DNA of 58,783 nucleotides from Bacteroidales bacterium (lineage in GTDB: Bacteria > Bacteroidota > Bacteroidia > Bacteroidales > PWNQ01): contig JAIPBW010000008.1 in NCBI GenBank assembly GCA_021738505.1, forward strand, positions 1 to 58,783, given 5' to 3'. Made by a program: the position numbers and the translations under genes. The notes beneath the pieces are model-generated. The model worked only from the letters and a program-made list of their open reading frames with translations, did no database searches and had not been told where the DNA came from. Each line of letters begins with the position of its first letter. The stretch's first letter is position 1. This document shows, in pieces, positions 16,238 to 26,700 of the stretch.

Positions 16238-18178
16238 ATGCCGAAACAGCTTATCTTATTATTATTTATCGGGGTACTTGTATCTTGTAATACAGTTCGA
16301 ATTCCTCCGGGGAAAGAGTATACAACAAACAAAAACAGGGCGATCCGGAAATTTGAGTCTGCCCGCCAACTGGCCAGGCGCTATCAAAATAGTGCGGCAA
16401 AAGAAGAGTTGCGTAAGGCGATCCGGATTGACGATGAGTTTGTTGAGCCATGGATTATGTTAGCTCAGATGCAGGAAGAAGACGGAAATGACTCTCTGGC
16501 CATTAAATCTTATGAAGAAGCTGTGGATATCAATCCGCAATTTTTCATGCCGGCACATTTTAAAATCGGGAAACTATATTTTGAACAAGGGAAATATAAA
16601 GAAGCTCTTGAGAGCCTGAAATATTACAATAAATATGGACAGAAATCCGGGTTGTTGAGTGATAATCACCGTTTATTAAGGAACTGCAAATTTGCTATAA
16701 AAAGTAAGGAAAACCCCGTACCTTTTGATCCTGAAAATCTTGGAGCGAATATCAACTCGAAGTATGATGAGTATATCAACTCGATGAGTGTTGATGAGCA
16801 GTTTATTATTTTCACCGTTAAACAACCGTTTGCCGGTCGTGAAGGCCAAAAAGAAGTGGAAGACTTTTACTATGCCAGCCGGGATAGTGATACGTCACAA
16901 TGGAATGAACGGAGAAAAATGAGCCGTTTGTTCAATACTTCCGGTAATGAAGGAGCTATGTTTTTTTCTCCGGACCGTTCTTTTCTCGTTTTTGCTGCTT
17001 GTCACCGTTCTGACAGCTATGGCGGGTGTGATTTATATATTTCCTATAAGAAAGCACAGCAATGGACAAAGCCCAAGAATATGGGCAAAACGGTAAACAG
17101 CCGCAAATGGGATTCGCATCCTACCATTGGTTCCGATAATAAAACGATTTATTTTGTTTCTACCCGTGGCGGTGGAGAGGGAAGTGCTGATATTTGGAAG
17201 ACGACTATGATTGACGAAGGAAAATGGTCTCAACCACAAAATATTGGAAGGCCCGTGAATACCAGTAAAAATGAATATTATCCGTTTATCCACCCGGATA
17301 ACAATACCCTCTATTTTTCTTCCGTGGGCCACACCGGCATGGGTGGGTTGGATTTTTTCATGACACAGCAGGAGGACGGAGAATGGCAGGAACCACAAAA
17401 TTTGGGATATCCTATTAATACACATCGCGATGAGCTGGGGTTGCAGGTGAATGCCGCCGGAAATTTGGCTTTTATTTCCACTGACCGCCTTCAGGGATAT
17501 GGACGATTTGATATTTATTCTTTTGATTTGCCGCAAATATTCCGTCCGGAGCCGGTAACCTACATGAAAGGTATTGTGTATGATCAAAACACTAAAAAGA
17601 AATTACGTGCCCGCTTTGAACTGATTGATCTGGAAACAGAAGAGGTCATTACTAATGCTCATTCTGACGGAAGGACAGGCGAATTTTTACTTTCTATACC
17701 AACCAACAAGAATTATGCGTTGAATGTAAAAAAAGAAGGCTATTTATTTTATTCGGAAACATTTGAGTTAAAAGGTGTTCACTCTCAAACGGAACCTTAT
17801 AAAAAGGATATTCCTCTTAAGCCAATAGAAGTAGGAGAAACAGTTGTGCTTAATAATATTTTCTTTGAATATGATGAGTACGAATTGTTGCCTTCTTCAA
17901 AAGTGGAATTAAACAGGCTGGTGGATTTATTGGAAAATAATCCGGAGATGTATATTCGTATCCAGGGGCACACAGATAGCCAGGGCGATGAGGCATACAA
18001 TGAGAAATTGTCGGAAAATCGGGCAAAATCGGTTTATGACTTTCTTGTGGAACACGGTATTTCAGAAGAACGGCTTTCTTATAAAGGATTTGGAGAGTCT
18101 CAGCCTATTGCTGATAATGATACAGAAAAAGGACGAGCAAAAAATCGCCGGACAGAATTTGAAGTTATTCAAAAGTAA
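16238..18178 (+). CDS. PorE-like lipoprotein: TPR, PD40 propeller, CarbopepD-like and OmpA domains
   Basis: A 646-residue outer-membrane lipoprotein: MPKQLILLLFIGVLVSC gives a lipidated Cys at 17. Domains in order: TPRs (about 30-145), a PD40/WD40-like propeller (about 170-425, with YPFIHPDNNTLYFSSVGHTGMGG and similar blades), a carboxypeptidase-regulatory-like domain (about 430-530) and an OmpA peptidoglycan-binding domain (about 535-646, with IRIQGHTDSQGD and LSENRAKSVYDFL). This is the domain order of PorE, the T9SS subunit proposed to tie the secretion machine to peptidoglycan. Paralogues with the same order exist, so a T9SS role is an inference, supported by a T9SS cargo gene in the window. 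It sits 2 bp after folD. Confidence 0.85.
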   Translation: MPKQLILLLFIGVLVSCNTVRIPPGKEYTTNKNRAIRKFESARQLARRYQNSAAKEELRKAIRIDDEFVEPWIMLAQMQEEDGNDSLAIKSYEEAVDINPQFFMPAHFKIGKLYFEQGKYKEALESLKYYNKYGQKSGLLSDNHRLLRNCKFAIKSKENPVPFDPENLGANINSKYDEYINSMSVDEQFIIFTVKQPFAGREGQKEVEDFYYASRDSDTSQWNERRKMSRLFNTSGNEGAMFFSPDRSFLVFAACHRSDSYGGCDLYISYKKAQQWTKPKNMGKTVNSRKWDSHPTIGSDNKTIYFVSTRGGGEGSADIWKTTMIDEGKWSQPQNIGRPVNTSKNEYYPFIHPDNNTLYFSSVGHTGMGGLDFFMTQQEDGEWQEPQNLGYPINTHRDELGLQVNAAGNLAFISTDRLQGYGRFDIYSFDLPQIFRPEPVTYMKGIVYDQNTKKKLRARFELIDLETEEVITNAHSDGRTGEFLLSIPTNKNYALNVKKEGYLFYSETFELKGVHSQTEPYKKDIPLKPIEVGETVVLNNIFFEYDEYELLPSSKVELNRLVDLLENNPEMYIRIQGHTDSQGDEAYNEKLSENRAKSVYDFLVEHGISEERLSYKGFGESQPIADNDTEKGRAKNRRTEFEVIQK

Positions 18179-18199
18179 GAGTGTAACAGTTTGATATAT

Positions 18200-18229
18200 A
18201 GCCTATTGTTAAATTATCAGGCTTTTTTA
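18200..18229 (+). terminator. Rho-independent terminator after the PorE-like gene
   Basis: The stem AGCCT (18200-18204) / AGGCT (18219-18223) is followed by a run of T (18224-18228). It lies 22 bp after the stop at 18178 and overlaps the -33 region of the ruvX promoter. Confidence 0.55.
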
Positions 18230-18238
18230 TTACATTTG
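18207..18238 (+). promoter_or_regulatory. Promoter of the ruvX-def operon
   Basis: The -7 element TACATTTG at 18231-18238 matches TAnnTTTG. A TTG at 18207-18209 lies 21 bp upstream as a partial -33. The ruvX ATG is 13 bp downstream, so the leader is very short. Confidence 0.6.
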
Positions 18239-18251
18239 TAAAAACAAAATT

Positions 18252-18674
18252 ATGGGTAGGATAGTTGCCATCGATTATGGACGGAAAAGAGTAGGGATTG
18301 CGGTTACAGACCCCGGGAAAATCATTGCTAATTCCTTGACCACAGTGCATTCAAAGGATATATTTACTTTTTTGAAGGATTATGTGAACAAGGAAGAAGT
18401 TGAAGGGTTTGTAGTAGGAGAGGCTAAACAGATGGACAACAGTGCATCAGAGTCTTCGGAGTTTATAGAGCCATTTGTGAAAAAGCTAAAGAAAACGTTT
18501 CCGGAGATGCCTGTTGAGCGTGTCGATGAGCGATTTACCTCAAAAATGGCGCTGGATGCTATGATCCAGGGTGGAACAAAAAAGAAAGACCGGCAGGATA
18601 AAGGCAGAATAGATGCAGTAAGTGCTACGATTATTTTGCAAAGCTATATGGAAAAACCGGATAGAAAATTTTAA
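18252..18674 (+). CDS. ruvX: Putative pre-16S rRNA nuclease / Holliday junction resolvase YqgF
   Basis: An RNase H-fold protein of the YqgF/RuvX family, involved in maturation of the 16S rRNA 5' end and reported also as a Holliday-junction resolvase; it is cytosolic. Family motifs: MGRIVAIDYGRKRVGIAVTDP at the N-terminus with the first catalytic Asp, VVGEAKQMDNSASE, VERVDERFTSKMA and GRIDAVSATIILQSYM with the last acidic residue. Length is 140. The def start lies 11 bp downstream, as is common in Bacteroidota. Confidence 0.95.
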   Translation: MGRIVAIDYGRKRVGIAVTDPGKIIANSLTTVHSKDIFTFLKDYVNKEEVEGFVVGEAKQMDNSASESSEFIEPFVKKLKKTFPEMPVERVDERFTSKMALDAMIQGGTKKKDRQDKGRIDAVSATIILQSYMEKPDRKF

Positions 18675-18685
18675 TGTAAGACATT

Positions 18686-19261
18686 ATGATATTACCAGTT
18701 ACAGCTTATGGACATCCCACACTTCGCAAAAAAGCCGAAGATATAGATCAAAACTATGAAAACCTCGATCAGTTGATCGGGAATATGTTTGAGACAATGC
18801 ATTATGCCAATGGAATAGGGCTTGCAGCTCCGCAGGTTAATCTCCCTATCCGTTTGTTTTTGATTGATGCTACTCCCTATGAAAACGATATCCCCGAAGC
18901 AAAAGATTTTAAGAAAGTTTTTATTAATGCTGAAATTGTGGACAAAAGGGGAGAAGAGCTGAATATGGAAGAAGGATGTCTGAGCATACCCGGCATTCAT
19001 GAAGAGGTCACGCGTCCGGGAGAAATCCATATTAAATATTATGATGAAAATTGGACCTTTCATGATGAAAAATATTCGGGCATGATAGCGCGTATTATCC
19101 AACATGAATATGATCATATTGAAGGAATTCTTTTCCCTGACAGATTGAGCACGCTCAGAAAGACATTAATCCGGGGAAAACTGAAAGATATCGCCTACGG
19201 AAAAGTAGATCCCGGGTATAAAATGTTGTATCCGAAACTGAAGAAAAAAACCGCCAAATAA
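18686..19261 (+). CDS. def: Peptide deformylase
   Basis: A metalloenzyme that removes the formyl group from the initiator Met of nascent chains; it is essential and cytosolic. All three motifs are intact: GIGLAAPQ (43-50), EGCLS (96-100) with the metal-binding Cys, and HEYDH (140-144) with the two His ligands and catalytic Glu. At 191 residues it is the usual length for the phylum. It belongs to the ruvX-def-lipoprotein operon, with 11 bp and about 11 bp spacings. Confidence 0.98.
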   Translation: MILPVTAYGHPTLRKKAEDIDQNYENLDQLIGNMFETMHYANGIGLAAPQVNLPIRLFLIDATPYENDIPEAKDFKKVFINAEIVDKRGEELNMEEGCLSIPGIHEEVTRPGEIHIKYYDENWTFHDEKYSGMIARIIQHEYDHIEGILFPDRLSTLRKTLIRGKLKDIAYGKVDPGYKMLYPKLKKKTAK

Positions 19262-19272
19262 AAATGATACAT

Positions 19273-19815
19273 ATGCGTAATTTAAATCTTATTCTTATTG
19301 CAGCTGTTGCTGTTATGATCCTTGGGTCTTGTACGTCAGACCAGGAAACGTTAAAAGATGAAATAGATGAAATCGAAAGTAATCTTTTTGATAATCCGAA
19401 AGAAACAATGGATAAGGATAGTGCCCGGATACTAGTTGATAAATATGTAAAATACGCTGAAAAGAATCCTGAAGATTCTTTAGCTCTGGATTATATGTTT
19501 AAAGCGGCAAGGGTAGAAGTTGCATTAGGAAATTATAAAGATGGTTTAGATCTATTAAATCAGATAGAAGAAGATTACGAAGGCGCTGATGAGATAGCCC
19601 GCATATTGTTGCTCAAGGGGATTATATTTGAAGATAATCTGGATAATCCGGAGAAAGCGGCAGAAAATTACCGCAAATTAATCGAAAAATATCCCGATAA
19701 CGAATATGCCCGCGATGCGCAGCATTTGTTAGATAATTTGGGCAAAAGTCTGCAGGATTTAATTGATGAGTTTGAAAAGAAAAATGAAGGCGCTGATACA
19801 GCTTCTGTTTCTTAA
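19273..19815 (+). CDS. Small TPR lipoprotein
   Basis: The frame opens at 19264 (MIHM...), but the lipoprotein signal is cleanest from the ATG at 19273: MRNLNLILIAAVAVMILGSC, with the lipidated Cys followed by TSDQ. The mature part has TPR-like helical pairs (DSLALDYMFKAARVEVALGNYKDGLDLL, then the unit ending AAENYRKLIEKYPDNEYARDAQHLL), resembling BamD/YbgF-type tails. It is probably periplasmic on a membrane. Its partner is unknown. It is the last gene of the ruvX-def run and is convergent with cdaA, 23 bp away. Confidence 0.75.
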   Translation: MRNLNLILIAAVAVMILGSCTSDQETLKDEIDEIESNLFDNPKETMDKDSARILVDKYVKYAEKNPEDSLALDYMFKAARVEVALGNYKDGLDLLNQIEEDYEGADEIARILLLKGIIFEDNLDNPEKAAENYRKLIEKYPDNEYARDAQHLLDNLGKSLQDLIDEFEKKNEGADTASVS

Positions 19816-19838
19816 GCAAATTTATTTTTTGCAGAGAA

Positions 19839-20636
19839 TTAATCCTTTTTAAATTCCTTTTCCAGAATTGATTTTAACACTTCTGCCTTTAGATTTGGAG
19901 TAATCCTTCCACGGTGGGCATAAGCGATTTCTCCGGTTTGTTCGGAGACTATAATGGCGCTTGCATCGGTTTGTTCTGTAACTCCTAAAGCAGCTCTGTG
20001 TCTTAATCCATAAACAGAAGGAAAATCCGTACGCCTGGAAACAGGAAGAATGCAGCGGGCAGCCTGTATGCGATTGTTATGGATGATAATAGCGCCGTCA
20101 TGTAATGGATTATCTCCGTAAAATGTGGTGACAATCAGTTGAGAAGAGATTTCGGCATCCATGTAAATTCCGGTTTGTTGAACTTCTTCCAGTTCGTGTT
20201 TATGGGTAACGACAATTAATGCGCCAATCTTTTGGTTGGCCATTTGCTGACAAGCACTGATTACCACGTCTACATTTAAATTGTCTTTATTTTCACTTGT
20301 TGTGCGCCAAAAGAATAAGCCATGAGATTTCCTGTTAATAAAGTTCGGTGTTCCCATGAGCAAAAGGAATTTTCGTATTTCTTGCTGAAACACAATAATG
20401 ACAGCTAAAACACCAACACTGATAAATTTACCGAGGATTTCGCTGAGCAACTCCATCTGTGCAGCTTTAACAATCTGCCAGATAAGATAAAATGCGATAA
20501 TACCGACGAATATATTTATGGCGGCTGTTCCTTTGATCAAATTATACAAAGCATACAGCAAATAGGCTACCAAAAGGATATCTATGATATCCAGTATTCT
20601 GATTTGTATAAAAGCTGTTAACATTAATTCAGCCAT
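19839..20636 (-). CDS. cdaA: Diadenylate cyclase CdaA (c-di-AMP synthase)
   Basis: It makes cyclic di-AMP from two ATP at the inner membrane. Three hydrophobic segments (about 14-34, 37-58 and 70-90) precede the DAC domain, which has the catalytic DGA (180-182 in DGAIIIHNN) and RHR (212-214 in LRHRAALG) motifs. Length is 265, as in other CdaA/DacA proteins. In many Bacteroidota cdaA follows folP; here folP lies 17 kb away, so the neighbourhood is rearranged. No CdaR/YbbR-like regulator is adjacent. C-di-AMP controls osmotic and cell-wall homeostasis where studied. The next gene upstream encodes a giant peptidoglycan-binding candidate but has its own promoter. Confidence 0.96.
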   Translation of the reverse strand: MAELMLTAFIQIRILDIIDILLVAYLLYALYNLIKGTAAINIFVGIIAFYLIWQIVKAAQMELLSEILGKFISVGVLAVIIVFQQEIRKFLLLMGTPNFINRKSHGLFFWRTTSENKDNLNVDVVISACQQMANQKIGALIVVTHKHELEEVQQTGIYMDAEISSQLIVTTFYGDNPLHDGAIIIHNNRIQAARCILPVSRRTDFPSVYGLRHRAALGVTEQTDASAIIVSEQTGEIAYAHRGRITPNLKAEVLKSILEKEFKKD

Positions 20637-20654
20637 AAGATTTTAAATATGCAT

Positions 20655-20662
20655 CAAAATTA
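20655..20662 (-). promoter_or_regulatory. -7 promoter element of cdaA
   Basis: TAATTTTG on the minus strand matches TAnnTTTG, 18 bp before the ATG at 20636. No clear -33 element is seen. Confidence 0.5.
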
Positions 20663-20744
20663 GTGAATTTTCATGCATTAGCGAATGATTTTGTGTGCTA
20701 TTTTTTATTTTAATGCAATTTATGAGGTTAGAGGCATGTTTTAT

Positions 20745-23700
20745 TCATCGGTTTAATAGCCTTCTGGCTTCATCCATAGAAATACGTTTATCTCCGGAGA
20801 GTGCTATTACAAAAGCATCATCAAATCCGGCCTTTTTCATCTTTTGAAGCTCTTCTCTGGCAGCTGTAATGTTTTCATAGGATCCTACCGTATAAATGTG
20901 ATTGCCATTTTCTTTCGTATAGTGGTTAATGTTTCGTCCGCTGCGTCGCTCAAACATATTAATGAGTGAGTTGTTCAGCCGGTCGCGATAAGCACCGACT
21001 TGTATGCTAAACGTAATTGTTGTCTCATCCGCTTCTTTGATTTCCTCAACAGTGTCTTCCTCAGCGCGGGACTGAGTGGCATTAACAGCTTGTTGCATTG
21101 ATATCCGTTGCATATTTTGCATGGGAACGATAAAAGCATCGGAGAATCCTTTAGCCCTTATAGCATCCCGGGCTGTTTCTGCTGTTGACCGGCTGGCATA
21201 GTGACCGGAATAATAGCGGTAATAACCATTGGCCAAACGATCATTAAACAGGTCTTTCACATTGTAAAGTTGCTCTGCTCTTCTGGGCTGGCTAAACACA
21301 CCCACCTGAACGGTAAAGTAAGTTGTACTGTTACTGTTGCTTTCGGGCTGTTCAGAAACAGTTGCGGGTTTAGTTTCTCCTAATGTTACTGTTTCACTTT
21401 CCGCTGTTTCTCTTTCTTGTTCAGAAATCGTCTGGGTTTCTGCGATAGCAGGTTGTTTCTGACTTTCAAGGTCACGCGCTCTACTGACCGAAATACGGTT
21501 TCCGTTAAGATATGCTACTACAAAAGCATCCCGGTATTTCAGGTTTCTTAACCTGTTTCTTGCTTCTAAAGCATTACGGTAATTTGCAAAATTACCAGCC
21601 ATATATCTTATCCAGCGGTTGTTTTCACTTCTTTCTGTTGAAAGCGGATTTATACCCCGGAAAGCCTCAGCATCCACACGATTTCGGAATGCTGCAATTT
21701 GCACTTTGTAAATTAATCCGCTGTGGTCTTTTGCTGAAACGGAAGGTATAGGACTCTCTTCATCGTAATGAATTGATGCATTTTCGGAATTATCTATCCG
21801 GATACCCAGAGTTTCCACTCCGGGGGTGGATTTGAGCCTTTCTACCGCTTTAGTTGTATCTGTGGATTTTGATTTTGTTTGCGCTGTTGCAGTTGTTTTT
21901 TCTGTTTTATCCTTGGTTGATTGTTGCTTTGCAGTGGCAATATCTGTTTCCCCGGTAATCTTCTTCTTTTCCCGGATACTGTCTTGCCTGCTCCTGGTTT
22001 GTTTCGCTTCTTCTTGTTCCTCCTGTAGTTCCTGCGATTCTTGTGCAATTAGATTCGTAGTGTCTGTGGTGGTTGAAGTTTTACTTGCTTCTTTTTTTGA
22101 TGTTATTTCGCTGCCTTTAACTTTTTGGGAAGCCTGTTGGATTTCCGTTGTTGACTCACCGGTTTCTTTTTGTGCGAAAGTTACGGTGTCAGCAATTGAA
22201 ACCTGTTTTTTAACTTCTTCTTTCTTTTCTTCGATTTTTTTCCGGGCAAAAGTTTTACTGCTATCAGGAGTTGTTTCCTGAGCTTGCCGCGTTCCCTTTG
22301 CCTGACCTGTTTCCGTTTGTGAAATTGCAGTAGTGTCGGATGCAGGAGTTTTGTTTATAGAATTCTCTTGTTTGATGTTGTCTTCTTTTTGAGCAACAGG
22401 TTGTCCTTCTATGGTCTTCAGGTGCTGCTTGCTTTTTTCTTGTTGACGAAGCGCAATGCGGGCAAATTTTGCCGCGTCTTCTAAATAGTTGATTTTTTCT
22501 TGTTGATCATCTGCTTGTTTTGCCGAACGGATATAATCCTGCATCTTCTGAATGTTCTCTTTAGCTTTTTTCTGTTCTCTGACAGCCAGATTACGCTCAA
22601 AAGATTTGATCTCTATGGAATCGGTTTTTAAATCCAGTTGTAAATTATTTTCCTCATAATGATCCAGTTGGCTTAGTAATTTTGTCTGAACATATTGTAT
22701 TCGTGCGTCATCACGTTTTTCTTTCAAATCGTTAATATGTACGGACAATTTTTTTCTTGTTTTTGAATTTTCCTCTGCCTGAGCTTTTCGTTTTTCTAAT
22801 GAGTCAATTCTGTTGTTAATATGCTGTATTGCATATTTCATGGAAGCTTGCATCTGTGGTATTTGTGTGGTTGTGTCCGGAAGTGTTATTTCTTTACCTT
22901 GCAATCTTCTCAGGTTTACATCTGCAAATAAGTTTTTGCTGTATGTCTTTAATGAGTCAGCCTTTTTTTCATAAAGTTGTGCTTTATTCCGGTATTCTTC
23001 TTTTTTCACTGCAGTTGTGGCCTGGTTAGCCATTTCTCTCATCACACCGGCCCTTTCTTTTGCTTTTTGGGCTTTATCTTCGGCAACTCTGCCTCGTAAA
23101 AACACCATGTCAACGGGTTGAAGTTCTTTTATGGAATCTTTTGAACTTGTTTCTATTGAGCTGATTTGCACCGATTCTATTTTATCATTGAGTACTGCAT
23201 ATTTGTTGCTGAGATCTTGTGTGTCTTTTTTATACTTTTGTATATCATTTTCTGATCGTGACCGGGTTTTGGCAATTGGTGGTTGCTCTATAGTCTTTAC
23301 TTGTGCTAAAACCGTATCTGTTTTTATTCTTTCAAGTTTTGATTTTCGATTGCTTACGAATTCAATTTTTGTGTTTAATGATTTTATTTCATGCTGGATT
23401 GAATCTGCTTTGCTAAGCGTCTGGCTGGCTTTTTGGTTCCATTTTTCTTTTGATGAATTGAACCATCTGCTCCCGGCTTTTTCCTTTTGTTGTTTCGCTA
23501 AGTTTTTGTAATGACTGGTTTTTTCCTGCATTTCGGATTTACGGTCTTCTAATTCCGCCAGTTCCTGGTTTGCGGTTTCTTTAGATTTGTTTATAGCTTT
23601 TTGCGCTAATGACAGAATAAGATTTTCGTATTGCTGAGGTGCTTTAATATTTGCATACAAGCCCTCGATTTCTTCTAAGGTTATTTCTTGAGGAGAAATT

Positions 23701-26700
23701 TGTTCTAATAAAGTTAAGTTTTGTTGTTTCTCTTTCTGATATCGAGCTATGCGTTGGGATATCGTCTCATATAAATCTAACAAGACATATTTGTCGGATG
23801 TTCTTTCAATGAACTGCTGTTTTCTTTGAAGTAAAGTATCCTGTTTTATTTTTGGATTATTCAGGTTGGCAGATAAACGATCAATTTGTGTGCTGTTTTT
23901 GTGAATTGCTGCATAAATCTTATGTTTTTGCTGTTTTAGAGTGTCGATAAGGTTATCATATTCATGATTTAGGGAGTCTATCCGGGATGCAATTTTATTG
24001 GTTTCCATTCGCATCTCAGAAGATGTATCGGTAACCATGGTATCTTCAGGGGCTGTTTTTGTTTTTGTCAGAAAATGATGACTTACTTCAAAACGTCCCG
24101 GATCAACAATAATATTAGCTTTTGTTGTAATCACATAAAGATTGTCCTCCGGTGTTTGCTTTTTCGTAATAGCAATGGGCGTAAAGGGATTGGGATCAAG
24201 AAAGCTTACAGTCGTTTTTCTTTTTTTATTGCTTTGCTTTTTTTCCGGTTTGTCAGGGATGCTTGCTATGGATGTTTTTACATTCAGCGTGCTTAATTTG
24301 GATGCCGTATCTTTTTTGGGCTTATATTTTATCTTATCTGAGCCTTTAGAGACTATAGCAGGAGGAATTGTATCCTGGCGTTTTTTCTGTGCCTTCTGTG
24401 TTAGGTGTTGTTCTGCTTTTTCTTTTGTTTTTTGAGCATATTGTCGGTCAAAATAAACTTCAGAAGTATCCGGCGCTGTTGTGGCTCGCAATAATTGTTC
24501 TCTATTTTTTTGTACCCAGTTCAAGTTGTTTGTATCAATATCCTGCTGCAATTGTTCATTATTGACGGCTTTGGCTTCGGCAATCAGATCATTATACTGT
24601 ATCCCTTTCCATATATCGTTGGCTTCTTTTTTCAATAAGTTTGCTGAGTCCAGCAGAATCTGTTTTTTATTGTTATCAATAGTGATAGCCTTATTGGTTA
24701 AAGTTGTTGATTTTTTGAGCTTATTTTGGACGAGTTGGTTTTTATGCAGATCAAAGTATGTATTGGCAGATTGAACTTTATTTACTTTTCTTTCAATGGC
24801 CCGGAATGAAAGTTCAACTTCCTCTGCATTCCCTTTATCAATAGCCGATTTAAGTTTTTTGATATCTTTGGAAATGGCGGTGATGGCAGTCTGGTCTTCT
24901 TGAATAAGTGTGTCGAGCCATTTTGCAGTCGTTTTGGCAACAATACTTCGACGAAGGTCTCTTTTGGCCTGTTTTTTTATAGTTTTAACTTTTGGGTTTA
25001 TCTGTGGGCTGTTTTTTAACTGCCGGATAGTTTGCAGGCTATCGAGCTTTCTGATGTTTTCTTGTGCAGCCTGAGCCCAAAAGGCTGAAGCTTTGGTTAG
25101 CTCATCAATGATCGTTTGTTTTTTATCTTTTTGTGCCTTTAAACTGGTTAAATACTGATTGGCTTCGGATAATTTTTGCTTCCTTTCCTGTTTTATCAGG
25201 AATAAGCTATCTTTTTTCCAATCCGCCTGAGTTTCTGAATCGGCATATAGCGAATCGGTTGCACTTATATCTTTGTTGGCGATGAAATCCGATAAATCCT
25301 GTTTTAATCTTTGTTTAACCTGAATACTTGTGTCTTGAGCAATTGCAACTAATTGATGCGTTGAATGCTGCTTTTCGATCAGGCTGTCAGCTTTAGCACG
25401 ATGAACGATCCATTTCTTCTGTTCCTTGCTTGCTTTATGCTTAGTTGCGTATAAACTATCTTTCAGTCTGTTAATTTGGTTCTGATAGTTTTGTTTTTTG
25501 TTGTTATCTGCGGTTTGGTTATACTTATTTTTTAAGTCGTTTAGTTTTTCTTCTGTTTGAGCAATGGTCTGAGTTAGCTTTTTGTAATTCTTATAATGTT
25601 GATTAGCTAAATTCCGGGTTTTCTTTTCTTTTTGTTTGATGTCCTTAAGATGCTTATTTTCTTTTTCCGGAATTTCTTTAGCCTGTTGCACTAAATGGTT
25701 TGCTGATATATAAAGAGAATCGTTTTTCTTTATGGTGGAATCCGACATTCTTATTTGTAATTTACCGGCACTATGGTTCAGCTCTTCTTCTATATCTGCC
25801 AGTGATTGAATTTGTGTTTCATAATTTTCAATAAGGTTTTCAGCAATTTGTTTTTCTGACTTCAGCTTTTCTTTGAGTCTTGCTAATTCTTGTGCATCTT
25901 TTTTTTGGGTATCAATGCTATTTTGCTGTTTATTGATATTATTAACCTGGGTCGTTCGAATATCACGAATTTTAATAAATCTAAGTTGATTTTTCTTTAG
26001 CTTTCGGATATTGTCGTTAATCGTTTCTATTTCATCAAATAATTGATCTACATTTTCAGATGTGAGCTTGTTTGTGTCAGGCTTCAGTTTTTCTTCCTGA
26101 GCCTTTTGTAGAGCAAGAGCCTGCTCTTTATCTTTTTGTTTTTGCTCCTGAACTGTTTTTTCAAATGTTTTTTGGGTTGTGTTTACGTTTAGCTCTGCTC
26201 TTTCTCTAATGTAGGCGATCATCTGTTCTTTGTTTATAGAATCGGATTGGAAGGCAGCAGCTAAATTCTGCACGGAATCTTGTCTTTGAAGACCTACTTT
26301 ATACACATAAATCAGATCATTTACTGAGGAGCGGGTGGAGGAGAAGTAAGCAGTGGTATTGGAGGTGTCCGTAATAAACATGATATCATCATAAGGCGTA
26401 TTGAACGGAAAATTTATGTTTTCAGGGTTACTCCATTTTTGCTCTGTAGAATCATAAACAGACTTAAAAATATCAAAACCGCCCATGGTATTATGGCCTG
26501 TAGATGAAAAGTATAAGGTTTTGCCATCAGGCATTAAATATGGATAATCTTCGTTCCGGGGAGTGTTTATTTTCGGGCTTAAACGTTCAGGTTCCTTCCA
26601 TTCTCCGTTTTTATCTCTTCGGGCTATAAATATATCTTTTCCGGTCTTGCCTCGCTTGCCATAACTTGATAGTAAAACAAAATCATGAATTTTGCTAAAA

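Noticed and set aside
17033-17587. 184-codon minus-strand frame inside the PorE-like gene
   Set aside because: Antisense shadow of a well-supported coding region with no recognisable motif.
21826-22281. 151-codon plus-strand frame opposite the linker of the giant SPOR protein
   Set aside because: Its Ser/Val/Cys-rich translation simply reflects the low-complexity Lys/Glu/Thr codons on the other strand.
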